DNA of 64,000 nucleotides, taken from contig DAOUMV010000022.1 in NCBI GenBank assembly GCA_034408935.1, positions 50,087 through 114,086 of the forward strand, written 5' to 3'. The stretch is from DAOUMF01 sp034408935 (GTDB lineage Bacteria > Chloroflexota > Dehalococcoidia > SM23-28-2 > RBG-16-64-32). The position numbers and the translations under genes are program-made. Positions within the stretch are counted from its first letter, which is position 1, and each line of letters starts with the position of its first letter. Below are positions 36,490-45,224 of this stretch, piece by piece. The notes under the pieces are model-generated. The model saw only the letters and a program-made list of their open reading frames with translations. It was not told the DNA's origin and made no database searches.

Positions 36490-38871
36490 CTAAGACAGGC
36501 GCGCCCGAACCTCGAACTCTCCGCCGCTGACCTCCATGACCGTGAGACCATCCTCCTTCCGGACCGCGAGCCCCGAGGCATCGCCACCGACGTGCACCTC
36601 CGGCGTTACCGCCGGCTCCGCGAAGCGAATCTGGTAATCCCAGGGCGGCCCGGCCACCCGCAGGCGCACCTCATCACCCGCCTGCTCGCCGGCGATGAGC
36701 ACCTGCTGCTCCGGACTCCAGACCGCCGTCTCGGCGCCCACCGATAGCCGCACGTCGACCGTCAGTGGCCGCCACTCCCGCTGCCCCACGTGCTCCATCT
36801 CCGGTGCCATCGCCAGCATCGAGTCCTCACGCACGTACAGCGGCAGCCGCTCCAGCGGCACCTCGAGCCGCAGGTGCTGGGGCCCCTGGAGCCGTTCGCC
36901 GCTCCACCAGTCGTACCAGGTCCCGAACGGCAAGTAGACTAGGCAGCGGCCTACCTCGTTCATGACTGGGGCCACCAGCAGGTACGGCCCCAGCAGGTAC
37001 TCGTAGTCGACGGCGGCTGCCACCGGATCGTCGGGGTACTCCAGCACCAGCGGCCGCACTACCGGCAGGCCCGTCGCCTCCGCCTCTCTGGCCAGCGAGT
37101 AGATGTAGGGCAGCAGGCGGTAGCGCAGCCGCGCGAACTCCCGCACCACCTCTACCGCCTTGTCGCCGAAGTACCAGGGCTCGCGACCGCGGACGCCGTG
37201 GAAGCGAGCGTGACAGGAGAGGATGCCGAACTGGGCCCAGCGAATGTACAGAGCCGGGTCCGGCGGTTCGAAGTTGTCGGGGTTCCAGAAGCCGCCGATG
37301 TCGTGGCTCCACATGCTGATGCCGGACAGGCTCAGGCTTAGACCGGCCCGCAGGGCGGCCGCCATGCCGCCCCAGGTACAGGGCTGGTCCCCGGTCCAGT
37401 TGATCGGATACCGCTGCGACCCGGCGTAGCCGGAGCGGCTGAACAGCATCGCCTCGCCCCGCTCCTCCCGCACCACCTCGTACACGCACCGATTGAACAG
37501 CAGGGGATAGATGTTGTGCACTTGCTCCCCCGTGCGGCCGTCGGCGAACAGGGCGTCGGCGGGCACCGCCTCGCCGTAATCCGGCTTGAAGGCGGACACC
37601 CCCATGCGCAGGTAGGGGCGGTGCTTGTCCTGCCACCAGCGGTATGCGTCCGGGTTGGTGAAGTCCGGCAGCACCGCCTCATTGGGGTTGTCCAAGGGTC
37701 GGGCGAGGCCCCCCTTCTGGGAGCGCACGAAGTAGCCCTTCTCCAGCCCCTCTCGGTGCATCTCAGTGTCCACCCACACGTACGGGTTCTCCCACAGGCT
37801 CAGCTTGAACCCCCGCTCCGCCAGCCAACGCACGAAGCCCCCCGGATCGGGGAAAGCCTCCTCGTCCCAGGCGAAATCGCAGCCATCCAGCTCCCGAGAC
37901 CGGCGCTCCTTCAACCACAGCGGGTCAACGTGTACCACGTCTCCCGGTATTCCGAGCTGCCGAAGCCGCTCTACTATCTCCTCCACCTGCCCGCGGTCGC
38001 GGTACCAGCAGCGCGAATACCACGCGCCGAACGACCAAGCTGGGGGTGCCACTGGCCGCCCCGTCAGCTCCGTGTAGCGGGCGATGATCTCCTTGGGACC
38101 CGGGCCGTAGATGAAGAAGTAGTCCAGATACGGATCGTCCACTCGGAAGGCGACCGACTGGAGCGCGGGCTGGCCCAGCTCGTACACGATCTTGGAGCCG
38201 TGGTGCAGGAAGATACCGTAGCCGCGGCTGCTCATGAAGACGGGGATTTGCAGGTAGCTGACGGTTGAGATCAGTCCGCCCGAGGGTTCGCGCGACCAGG
38301 AGACGATTCGCTGGCCCCGCTTGTCGAACGGGCCGAACTGCTCCCCAAGGCCGTACAGCCGCTCGTCGGGGCCCAGCGAGAGCGAGTCGTGGAAGGCCTC
38401 GCGGCCCCGGCCGTCCCGAGAGAACCCCAGCGGCAGCACGAAGGGTACCCGCAGCAGGCGGGCGTCCTGCGAGGGCTCGACCAGGACGCGGCCGTCCGCG
38501 TCCTCCACCGTCGGGCCCCAGCGCGACCGCGCCAGCCTCACCCTCAGCGAGCCGCTGTCCAGCGTCAGAGCGCCTTCGTCCTCGGCCAGCCGCGGCTGGT
38601 GGCGCCGGTGGGCGCCCTCTACCAGCATCGGCGAGTCCCGAGGCGGCTCGTCGTCCCGCCAGACGCGCAGGCGGAACACCTCCGGCGCGACGAACGCCAA
38701 CTCCGCCTGCAGGCTATCCCCGCCCTCCGTACGCGCCTGCAGCCGCACGCCGCCCTCAACCTCATGGTGAGCGGCGATGGAGGCGACGTGATCGTACTCC
38801 CGCTGGGGATCGGCGAATATCGGTGTCCAGTCGTCGGCGAACTCGCGCAGGCTGCCGCCCGGTGTGACCAT
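36490..38871 (-). CDS. Glycoside hydrolase family 31 (alpha-glucosidase/alpha-xylosidase)
   Basis: 793-residue retaining alpha-glycosidase of the GH31 type, close in plan to alpha-xylosidase YicI. It has an N-terminal beta-sandwich (1-250), a (beta/alpha)8 barrel with the nucleophile segment SAFKPDYGEAVP and the acid/base region MWSHDIGGFWNPDNF, and C-terminal beta domains. The substrate motif WSFGAWYSRCWY is also typical. No signal peptide is seen, so the enzyme is probably cytosolic. The start ATG follows TAGGAGGGATC. With the oxidoreductase and HAD phosphatase beyond the Fic gene it may have formed a sugar-use cluster (inference). Confidence 0.95.
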   Translation of the reverse strand: MVTPGGSLREFADDWTPIFADPQREYDHVASIAAHHEVEGGVRLQARTEGGDSLQAELAFVAPEVFRLRVWRDDEPPRDSPMLVEGAHRRHQPRLAEDEGALTLDSGSLRVRLARSRWGPTVEDADGRVLVEPSQDARLLRVPFVLPLGFSRDGRGREAFHDSLSLGPDERLYGLGEQFGPFDKRGQRIVSWSREPSGGLISTVSYLQIPVFMSSRGYGIFLHHGSKIVYELGQPALQSVAFRVDDPYLDYFFIYGPGPKEIIARYTELTGRPVAPPAWSFGAWYSRCWYRDRGQVEEIVERLRQLGIPGDVVHVDPLWLKERRSRELDGCDFAWDEEAFPDPGGFVRWLAERGFKLSLWENPYVWVDTEMHREGLEKGYFVRSQKGGLARPLDNPNEAVLPDFTNPDAYRWWQDKHRPYLRMGVSAFKPDYGEAVPADALFADGRTGEQVHNIYPLLFNRCVYEVVREERGEAMLFSRSGYAGSQRYPINWTGDQPCTWGGMAAALRAGLSLSLSGISMWSHDIGGFWNPDNFEPPDPALYIRWAQFGILSCHARFHGVRGREPWYFGDKAVEVVREFARLRYRLLPYIYSLAREAEATGLPVVRPLVLEYPDDPVAAAVDYEYLLGPYLLVAPVMNEVGRCLVYLPFGTWYDWWSGERLQGPQHLRLEVPLERLPLYVREDSMLAMAPEMEHVGQREWRPLTVDVRLSVGAETAVWSPEQQVLIAGEQAGDEVRLRVAGPPWDYQIRFAEPAVTPEVHVGGDASGLAVRKEDGLTVMEVSGGEFEVRARLS

Positions 38872-38970
38872 GATCCCTCCTAGCTCAGATTCGAGCCTGC
38901 CCGCCCTGCCTATCGGCAGGCAGGCTCTGGCGGGCCGTATCCTAGCACGCGGCCCGAGGTGCTACAAACC

Positions 38971-39000
38971 TTGACATGATACTTAGAATGATAGTATCAT
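38971..39000 (+). promoter_or_regulatory. Fic promoter with embedded palindromic operator
   Basis: TTGACA at 38971-38976 and TATCAT at 38995-39000 are 18 bases apart. The 13-base palindrome ATGATAGTATCAT (38988-39000) covers the -10 box, and ATGATAC at 38976-38982 adds a further half-site. The core GATAGTATC recurs in inverse orientation (GATACTATC) at 39055-39063, inside the start of the Fic gene. This looks like an operator for a repressor, possibly the Fic protein's own winged-helix domain. Confidence 0.65.
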
Positions 39001-39048
39001 TTATATCAAAACTGAGAATACAAACCATTCACATCACTCTCTATTGAG

Positions 39049-40152
39049 ATGACTGATACTATCTTCGCTCCTCAATTCGAAATCACCGATGAGATCCAGG
39101 CCCATCTCGAAAACGTCGGGCGCACCAATTGGCTGGTTCAAAACATGCTCATCATGCCCAAGCATGAGGCATGGATACGTCGGCAAGTGTGGGTCCGACG
39201 CGCAGCGGCAACTACCCAGATTGAGGGCGCTGGCATGAACGAGGCCCAGGTAGACGAATTGAGGAAGAAGGGACACCCAGGAAAGCTCTCCGACGATGAG
39301 CAGGAGAACCTGAACGCCCTCCAAGCCTACGAGTTTGTAGACTATGCCAGCGACGAGCCTGACATCCCTCTCGATGAGATGGTGATTCGCCAACTCAATA
39401 GAGAGTTCCTGCGCGGCGCGCCCGAACATCTCATGCCGGGAAAGTACCGAAACGGACAGAACACTGTCGGTTCGTATACGCCTCCAGACCAGGGAGATGT
39501 CTCCGCACTGATGCGAGCATACGCCGATTGGCTGAAGTCCGATAGTGAACTGCATCCAGTACTGAAGGCAGGAGTTGCGCATATCCAACTGGTTGCCATA
39601 CATCCGTTCTGGGACGGCAACGGCCGCGTGGCACGCGGCCTGGCGACTTTGATACTGCAAAGATCGGAATATGACTTCAAGAAACTCCTGTCGTTGGAGT
39701 CTCTGCTCTACCGGATGCGGCATGAATATTTCGGTGTCATCGAGAGGACACTTGGCAAGAGCTACTCGCCAAGTTACAGCGCGACGCCTTGGTTAGAATT
39801 CTTCGTTAGGGCGGTAGTGACTCACGCATTCGAACTCCAAATCGAGCTCACTGATTGGCATCGCCAGATGGAGGACGTTTACAAGGCGCTGGAAAAAGCC
39901 GATATCAATCATCGTCAGGCTGACGGCGTCATCTTTGCCATCCGCATGGGGCAGCTTACTCGCGCCGATTACCTGGAGATCGCAGGGGTATCCCAGGTCA
40001 CCGCCTCGCGTGATCTGGCTCGGCTTGTTGCAAGGGGTTGGCTCGAACCTAGAGGGCGAACACGCGCACGCGTCTACATTCCGAAAGTTCCAAGCAACCG
40101 ATCTGAGCCACCGCCAGAGCAGGGCCGCCTCTTTAGAGATAAGATGGGGTAG
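39049..40152 (+). CDS. Fic-domain protein with C-terminal winged helix
   Basis: 367-residue Fic protein. The N-terminal Fic_N-like region (about 10-100; RRQVWVRRAAATTQIEGAGM holds the TxxE-like inhibitory motif) is followed by the Fic core with the complete HPFWDGNGRVARG motif (about residues 184-196). The AMP-transfer His and the Asn/Gly/Arg residues are intact. The last 70 residues form a winged helix (ITVA-like SQVTASRDLARLVARGWL). It probably modifies a protein with AMP and may control its own gene. Base composition is clearly AT-richer than the flanks, and a broken tRNA follows; both suggest transfer. Confidence 0.93.
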   Translation: MTDTIFAPQFEITDEIQAHLENVGRTNWLVQNMLIMPKHEAWIRRQVWVRRAAATTQIEGAGMNEAQVDELRKKGHPGKLSDDEQENLNALQAYEFVDYASDEPDIPLDEMVIRQLNREFLRGAPEHLMPGKYRNGQNTVGSYTPPDQGDVSALMRAYADWLKSDSELHPVLKAGVAHIQLVAIHPFWDGNGRVARGLATLILQRSEYDFKKLLSLESLLYRMRHEYFGVIERTLGKSYSPSYSATPWLEFFVRAVVTHAFELQIELTDWHRQMEDVYKALEKADINHRQADGVIFAIRMGQLTRADYLEIAGVSQVTASRDLARLVARGWLEPRGRTRARVYIPKVPSNRSEPPPEQGRLFRDKMG

Positions 40153-40190
40153 CCCGACCGTGAAGCAGGGATCACCCCATCATCCCTTCC

Positions 40191-40267
40191 GGCGCCAGGT
40201 GGACAAACGGCAAGCGGCGTCCCCAGCAAGAAACAAGATGCCGGTTCGAGTCCGGCCCACGCCTCCA
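40191..40267 (+). pseudogene. Broken tRNA gene (Cys-like)
   Basis: The T-arm (GCCGG TTCGAGT CCGGC, 40240-40256), 3' acceptor strand CCACGCC, discriminator T and CCA (to 40267) are those of a real tRNA, and TGGACAAACGGCAA at 40200-40213 resembles a D-arm. The anticodon arm cannot fold and the 5' acceptor (GGCGCCA) does not match. A T discriminator with a GGCG acceptor recalls tRNA-Cys. It may be an attachment-site remnant left by the element that brought the Fic gene. Confidence 0.55.
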
Positions 40268-40280
40268 GGTGCGCCCGGGT

Positions 40281-40973
40281 CTAGCCGTCCCCCAGCAGAA
40301 GCGCCTCCACCCGAGGGTCGTCCAGGCGCTCCACCACCAGGTCGGCCTCGCTCAGCCGGTCGGGCGGGCGCGTGGTGGCCACGCCGATGGCGCGCATGCC
40401 CGCCGCCTTCGCCCCCTCGATCCCCACCGGCGCGTCCTCAAGCACCACGCACTCCGCGGGCGCGGTGCCCAGCCGCTCCGCACCCGTCAGGACGCCCTCC
40501 GGGTTCGGCTTCCCCCGCCGCACGTCCTCCGCGCCGACGATGGCATCGAAAGCCTCGGCGAGCCCCAAGGAGCCGAGGATGAGCTCGATGTTGGCCCGTG
40601 GCGTGGACGACACGATCGCCATCGGGACGCCCGCATCCCGCAGGCGACGCGCAAGCTCGGCCGCTCCCGGCAACGCCTCCACCTTCCCGGCGATCAGCCC
40701 CCGGAAGATCTCCTCCTTCCGGTCCGCGAGCCGATGCACCTCAGCGGGCGGCAGTTCGCCGAGCAGTCGGCGCAGGATCGACTCGTTGCGCAGCCCGAAG
40801 AGGTTGCGGAACTCGTCGAAGGCTACATCCCGGCCGAACTCCGCCAGCAGCCTGCGGTACGCCTCATAGTGGAAACGGGTGCTGTCCACCAGCACCCCGT
40901 CCAGGTCCCAGAGAACCGCCCCTTCGGCTGGGCTCCCTGGCCGGGCAGGCAGGGCAGGCTTCGCAGCCGTCAT
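40281..40973 (-). CDS. HAD phosphatase, beta-phosphoglucomutase-like
   Basis: HAD subfamily IA protein of 230 residues with a small helical cap. Motif I is LWDLDGVLVDS, motif II VSSTPR, and motif III/IV GKPNPEGVLTGAERLG and LEDAPVGIEGAKAAG. The pattern is that of beta-phosphoglucomutase and sugar-phosphate phosphatases; whether it is a mutase or a phosphatase cannot be said. ATG 40973 was used. Its neighbours, a GH31 glycosidase and a Gfo/Idh/MocA oxidoreductase, fit carbohydrate metabolism. Confidence 0.9.
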   Translation of the reverse strand: MTAAKPALPARPGSPAEGAVLWDLDGVLVDSTRFHYEAYRRLLAEFGRDVAFDEFRNLFGLRNESILRRLLGELPPAEVHRLADRKEEIFRGLIAGKVEALPGAAELARRLRDAGVPMAIVSSTPRANIELILGSLGLAEAFDAIVGAEDVRRGKPNPEGVLTGAERLGTAPAECVVLEDAPVGIEGAKAAGMRAIGVATTRPPDRLSEADLVVERLDDPRVEALLLGDG

Positions 40974-41020
40974 CTACGCCACGGTGCACAAACGTCAACG
41001 GCCATCGTCGGGCGCTCGCC

Positions 41021-42091
41021 CTAGCCCATCTCCGCCAGCGCCACCGGCCGACTCTCTCGTGCCGCACGGTGAGCCGCCAGCGAGAATCGCAGCACCTCAC
41101 GCCCCTCTTCGGCCGAAAGCTCCGGTTGCCCGCCCTCCCGCATGGCGCGGACGAAGGCTTGGCTGGCCTGCACGAACCCGGACGCCCAGTCGGTCTCCAC
41201 GTCCTCGATGGCCCGCGTCTCCCCGTCCCGGTAGACCAGCAGCGGCGGGCCCGGCAGCATCTCCCCGGAGCAGCGGTTGACCCAGATAAGCCCTCGTGTG
41301 CCGGTCAGCTCCAGCCATTCGTCGTTGGGGTAGTACTTGGAGGGCACCATCAGCTCAGGGGAGGCTACGGTCTCCCAGGAGCCGAAGCGGGGGCCGCCGG
41401 CGTGGCGCCAGACGATGGTAGCCGGGGTGTCCAGGGCCATCCCCGGCCCTACCTCTGCCCGCTCGATCCAGGCGAAGACCTTCTCCACGGCGCCCAGGAA
41501 ATACATCGCGATGGAGAAGATGTGGTATCCGTGGTCGAAGATCATGGGGCCGCCGCCGCACTCCTCCTCGCTGAGCCGCCAGGCCCAGGCAGCGGCTGGC
41601 ACTTGCCATCCGTGGCGAGGGTTGCCGCCGATCACCTTCAGCCGCAGCGACAGCGGCTCGCCGATGGCGCCTTCGTCCAGCAACTCCTTCGCCCGCACGT
41701 AGGGCGGGTAGTAGCGGAAGTTCTCGAACACGCGGAACACTCGATCCGAGCGCCGCGCCGCCGCCACTATGGCGTCGGCCTCCTCCAGGCTCACCGCCAT
41801 CGGCTTCTGAAGGGAGACGTGCTTGTCGGCTTCCAGTGCCGCCAGCGCCATCTCCTCGTGGAAGCGGTGGGGGGTCAGCACCTCCACCGCGTCCAGCTTC
41901 GGATCGGCCAGCATCTCCCGATAGTCGGTGAAGCTGTGACCGGCGCCCCACTCCCGGGCCCGGTCCGCCGCCACCTGGCCGTCCGTGTCGCACACGGCGT
42001 ACAGCTCGGCGTCGGCGCTGCCGCGATATCCCAGCGCGTGCAGATCAGCGATCCGCCCCGCGCCGATGAAGCCGACACGAAATCTAGTCAC
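41021..42091 (-). CDS. Gfo/Idh/MocA family oxidoreductase
   Basis: NAD(P)-dependent dehydrogenase of 356 residues, typical for sugars, inositols and similar compounds. The Rossmann start (FRVGFIGAGRIADLHALGY) and the EKP-like motif, here SLQKPMAV (about residues 91-98), are present. The C-terminal Gfo_Idh_MocA_C domain carries the HGYHIFSIAMYFLG segment that replaces the usual GxHxxD. GTG 42091 places the Rossmann motif at the N-terminus; an upstream start would add 18 poorly conserved residues. The substrate is unknown. Confidence 0.92.
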   Translation of the reverse strand: MTRFRVGFIGAGRIADLHALGYRGSADAELYAVCDTDGQVAADRAREWGAGHSFTDYREMLADPKLDAVEVLTPHRFHEEMALAALEADKHVSLQKPMAVSLEEADAIVAAARRSDRVFRVFENFRYYPPYVRAKELLDEGAIGEPLSLRLKVIGGNPRHGWQVPAAAWAWRLSEEECGGGPMIFDHGYHIFSIAMYFLGAVEKVFAWIERAEVGPGMALDTPATIVWRHAGGPRFGSWETVASPELMVPSKYYPNDEWLELTGTRGLIWVNRCSGEMLPGPPLLVYRDGETRAIEDVETDWASGFVQASQAFVRAMREGGQPELSAEEGREVLRFSLAAHRAARESRPVALAEMG

Positions 42092-42102
42092 GGCGGCGCC
42101 TC

Positions 42103-42831
42103 CTACTTCCGGCCACCGGTGACCGCCTCTCTGTATTCCAGCCAATACACCGCCACGTCGCGAAGGCCGGCGTCTCGGAGAACCTGCATATCGTCGTTCA
42201 GCGTAAGCGGTTGGTCGCCCTCTTTCGCCTCAAGTTCATCAATGAAACGCCGTGTCGCCTTTCGGTCTCTGAAGCGTGGATCGATGCCTCGTGCTCGCTC
42301 GACGATCCCGTCCACCCGTATCTCCTGGATTCGCTCTTCCACCTCCGGTGCGTCAGCGATAACGATGTCGGCATTCACGAACCAGCCGCCCGGGGGCAGC
42401 AAGGCCACAGCCGTCCTCACGACCGACACCTTCTCGTCGCGGGTGAGATGATGGAGAGCGTAGGAGGAGAAGACTACGTCAAAAGTATCGACGCCCGCAA
42501 GCAACTGTCCCAAGTCACGGAAATCTCCTACGTGAAAGCTGACCTGGCTCCCTTGGCCGCCCAGCCTCGTTCTCGCCAAGTCGATCATCGTCTTCGCGCC
42601 ATCGACTGCGTGAATCTCAGCCTGGGGAAACGCCTCGAGAAACCTCCCCGTGAAGTATCCGGTGCCGATGCCCAGGTCCAGCCCCATCAGCCTTGCGTCG
42701 GAACCGAACGGGAGCACTTCAAGGGCTACCTCAACCATCTTGGAGCGATTGGGGTGCATGATGTCCATATCCGCGTCGTAGGCGGCCACACGCTTCCCCA
42801 GGTTGTACGCGTCGATGCTCCTTCGGCTCAC
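42103..42831 (-). CDS. Class I SAM-dependent methyltransferase
   Basis: 242-residue methyltransferase. Motif I LMGLDLGIGTGYFTGRFLEA binds SAM, followed by acidic motif II (IHAVDGAKTMIDLA) and FDVVFSSYALHHLTRDEK (motif IV region). The substrate is unknown; the fold resembles small-molecule methyltransferases of the UbiE/Methyltransf_25 kind. The GTG start lies 30 bases downstream of the Fpg gene's stop, in one minus-strand run of genes. Confidence 0.9.
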   Translation of the reverse strand: MSRRSIDAYNLGKRVAAYDADMDIMHPNRSKMVEVALEVLPFGSDARLMGLDLGIGTGYFTGRFLEAFPQAEIHAVDGAKTMIDLARTRLGGQGSQVSFHVGDFRDLGQLLAGVDTFDVVFSSYALHHLTRDEKVSVVRTAVALLPPGGWFVNADIVIADAPEVEERIQEIRVDGIVERARGIDPRFRDRKATRRFIDELEAKEGDQPLTLNDDMQVLRDAGLRDVAVYWLEYREAVTGGRK

Positions 42832-42861
42832 CGGCCATGCTCCTCCTGATACCAGTCCCGA

Positions 42862-43680
42862 CTACTCCTGGCACTTCCGGCAGAAGTTGGTGATGCGTCG
42901 CCCCGCAGTGATCTCCGAGATGCGCGAGCCGCAGCGCGGGCAGGACTCGCCCCCCTTGCGGTGGACCCGCAGGTGATCGCGGTAGTGGTCCGCTGGCAAC
43001 CCCTCCGTCTCCATCCGCTCGGCGACGATGGGCGTCGCCCATTCCATCACCGCCCGCAGCGCACCGTAGAGCCGGCCCAGCGCCTCGTCGGACAGCTCGA
43101 CGCGGCGGCGATAGGGGTGGATGCCCGCCTCCCATAGCACCTCGTCGGCGTAGGCGTTGCCGATGCCCGCTACGAACTGCTCTTTCGTCAGCACGTTCTT
43201 AATCTGGCCGCGGTATCGCTGGAGGCGCTGCAGGAACAGCTCCTCCGTGAGCTCCGGGCTCATGGCGTCGGGCCCCATCTCCGACCAGCGAGGCACCGCC
43301 GTTGACAGCTCACCCTCATGGCGGGCCAGATACACCTTTCCCATGAGGCGGTCATCGTAGTAGCGGAGCTCGATCCCGTTGTCCAGGCCGAGGACGAATG
43401 CCGTCTTCGCCCGCCGCTTCTCGCCCGGGTCGCAGTACTGGAAGCGTCCGCTCAGCATGGCATGGACGACCATGAGCAGGCCGCTCTGGTAAGGGAACAG
43501 GAGGTACTTGCCCAAGCGGCGCACCTCGGCGAACGTCTCCCCGGCCAGCGCCTGCGCGAACTCCTCCTTCGGCGCGCGCACCACTATGGGGATCGTCACC
43601 GCCGCTTCGGCGATGCTCACGCCGGGCAGGCGCCGATTGAAGTAGGCGCGGTAGCCCTCTAGATCGGGGATCTCGGGCAA
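42862..43680 (-). CDS. mutM: Formamidopyrimidine-DNA glycosylase (Fpg/Nei)
   Basis: Base-excision repair enzyme removing oxidised purines, 272 residues. The catalytic N-terminal Pro and Glu are present (PEIPDLEGY after the initiator), as are the conserved Lys in RRLGKYLLFP, the helix-two-turn-helix (FVAGIGNAYADEVLWEAGIH) and the C-terminal zinc finger (CPRCGSRI and FCRKCQ). The start is a TTG at 43680 after AGGAG; the initiator Met must be removed to expose Pro. IPDLE instead of LPEVE is a mild variation. It could prefer pyrimidines as Nei does; the name is by overall likeness. Confidence 0.9.
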   Translation of the reverse strand: MPEIPDLEGYRAYFNRRLPGVSIAEAAVTIPIVVRAPKEEFAQALAGETFAEVRRLGKYLLFPYQSGLLMVVHAMLSGRFQYCDPGEKRRAKTAFVLGLDNGIELRYYDDRLMGKVYLARHEGELSTAVPRWSEMGPDAMSPELTEELFLQRLQRYRGQIKNVLTKEQFVAGIGNAYADEVLWEAGIHPYRRRVELSDEALGRLYGALRAVMEWATPIVAERMETEGLPADHYRDHLRVHRKGGESCPRCGSRISEITAGRRITNFCRKCQE

Positions 43681-43689
43681 CGCTGTCTC

Positions 43690-44523
43690 CTATCCCTCTT
43701 CCCGGTACCTTGGGTAGGAGCCCAGGATGCGGAAGAACGAGCTCTTCTCCCGCACCCGCTCCAGGCAGTCCGCCGGAGCCTCCTCCGTGCGGTGGCCGTC
43801 CAGATCCACTAGGAAGATGTACACGCCCAGCCGCTCCTTGCTGGGGCGCGACTCGATCTTGGAGAGGTTGATGCCGCGGCCGGAGAACTCTTCCAGCGCC
43901 GACACCAGGAGCCCCGGACGGTCCTCCACAGCGAAGGCAAAGGCCAGCGACGTTTTGTCATCGCCTGTGGGCGGGTGGTCCTCGTGAGCCAGCACGACGA
44001 ACCGGGTGAGGTTGGAGCTGCGGTCCTGGATCCCTTCGGCCAGCACCTCGGCCCCGTACAGCTCCGCCGCCCGTCGATTACCGATGGCCGCCGTGTTCTC
44101 CCGGCCCACCGTCTCCTCCACCGCCGCTGCGGTGGACAGGGACGCCTCCAGGGTCGCCTTGGGGAAGGAGCGATCGATGTAGCCGCGGCATTGGGCCAGC
44201 GCCTGCGGCACGGAGGAGATGATCTTGACATCGCTGGGCCTGGTCCCCGGCCGCGACAGCAGCAGGTGCTCGATGGGCAGCACGATCTCGTTGCGCACGG
44301 ACAACCGCGAGTCGTGGATGAGGATGTCTAGCGTCTCCGGCACCGAGCCTTCCAGGCTGTTCTCAATGGGCACCACGCCTTCGTCGGCGCTCCCGGAGTC
44401 GACAGCGGCGGCCGCGGCGCTGATGGTGACGAAGGGGAGGAGCTGGGCTTCGGGGTCGTAGCGCAGGGCTGCCTCCTCGCTGAACGTCCCGGGCGGGCCC
44501 AGGAAGGCGAGGCGGCGGCTCAT
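43690..44523 (-). CDS. pheA: Prephenate dehydratase
   Basis: Makes phenylpyruvate from prephenate in phenylalanine synthesis; 277 residues, the size of the stand-alone enzyme. The catalytic domain has LAFLGPPGTFSEEAAL, VVPIENSLEGSV and NLTRFVVLAHE (Thr-Arg-Phe motif). The C-terminal ACT domain (about 195-265) has GINLSKIESRPSK for phenylalanine feedback inhibition. No chorismate mutase domain is fused. Its ATG overlaps the stop of the TrkA-like gene upstream by four bases. Confidence 0.95.
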   Translation of the reverse strand: MSRRLAFLGPPGTFSEEAALRYDPEAQLLPFVTISAAAAAVDSGSADEGVVPIENSLEGSVPETLDILIHDSRLSVRNEIVLPIEHLLLSRPGTRPSDVKIISSVPQALAQCRGYIDRSFPKATLEASLSTAAAVEETVGRENTAAIGNRRAAELYGAEVLAEGIQDRSSNLTRFVVLAHEDHPPTGDDKTSLAFAFAVEDRPGLLVSALEEFSGRGINLSKIESRPSKERLGVYIFLVDLDGHRTEEAPADCLERVREKSSFFRILGSYPRYREEG

Positions 44524-45224
44524 TGTTCTCGCGTACCTATGGGCCCGTAGGGGCCGTAGGCGGCGGGGGAGGTAAGGACGGAGCGAAGGGCGTCCTCGTT
44601 CTCCGTCCGGGTGACCGCCACCACCTCATCACCCGCCCGTATCAGCGTGTCGCCTTTGGGCACCCTCGGCACACCATCCTCGTCGACGATAAGGGCTATG
44701 AGCGATTGCTGTGGCAACAGGATCTCGCTCATGCGTTTGCCCACCACAGCGGAGTTATCCGGTATCTTCACCTCGACCATCTCCAGGCCGCCGCCCTTCA
44801 GGGTCAGCAGGGGGATCAGCGGGTGCGCGGGCAGTTCCTGTTCGATCTGAGCGAGAATAGCGGTGGTGGCGCTGACGGTGGTATCGATGCCCAGCCTCTT
44901 GAAGACCTCCTCGTTCTTAGGGTTGTTGATGCGGGCCATCACGCGGGGGACGTTGAACTTTGCCTTCGCCACCTGACAGACGACGAGGTTGTCCTCGTCG
45001 TCCCCGGTCACGGAGATGACCATGTCGGCGCGACCGAAGCCGGCCATCTCCATAGTGGCGGCCTCACAGCCGTCGCCCCGCAGAGTGATGTCTCCCAGGT
45101 TCTCAGCGATGTCCTCCACTTTGCTGGCGTTCTTCTCGATGACCAAGACCTCGTGGCCCTCCTCCACCAGTTCCTTGGCCAGGTAGTAGCCCACCTTGCC
45201 CCCGCCGACGACGATGATGTACAT
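44520..45224 (-). CDS. TrkA-type potassium channel regulator, RCK N and C domains
   Basis: 234-residue cytosolic subunit of a Trk/Ktr K+ uptake system. The N-terminal Rossmann RCK_N domain (IIVVGGGKVGYYLAKELVEE) binds NAD(H) or ATP/ADP, and the C-terminal TrkA_C domain spans about 145-225. It follows a shorter TrkA_N-only gene with a one-base overlap. The pair probably works together, but no TrkH/KtrB membrane gene is in the window. In other bacteria such domains also bind c-di-AMP, which is of interest given the riboswitch at 15.9 kb, but no direct evidence is seen here. Confidence 0.92.
   Translation of the reverse strand: MYIIVVGGGKVGYYLAKELVEEGHEVLVIEKNASKVEDIAENLGDITLRGDGCEAATMEMAGFGRADMVISVTGDDEDNLVVCQVAKAKFNVPRVMARINNPKNEEVFKRLGIDTTVSATTAILAQIEQELPAHPLIPLLTLKGGGLEMVEVKIPDNSAVVGKRMSEILLPQQSLIALIVDEDGVPRVPKGDTLIRAGDEVVAVTRTENEDALRSVLTSPAAYGPYGPIGTREQ

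Noticed and set aside
39049..40152. Fic gene as half of a toxin-antitoxin pair
   Set aside because: No small partner gene is adjacent on either side, and the protein appears to carry its own inhibitory N-terminal motif.
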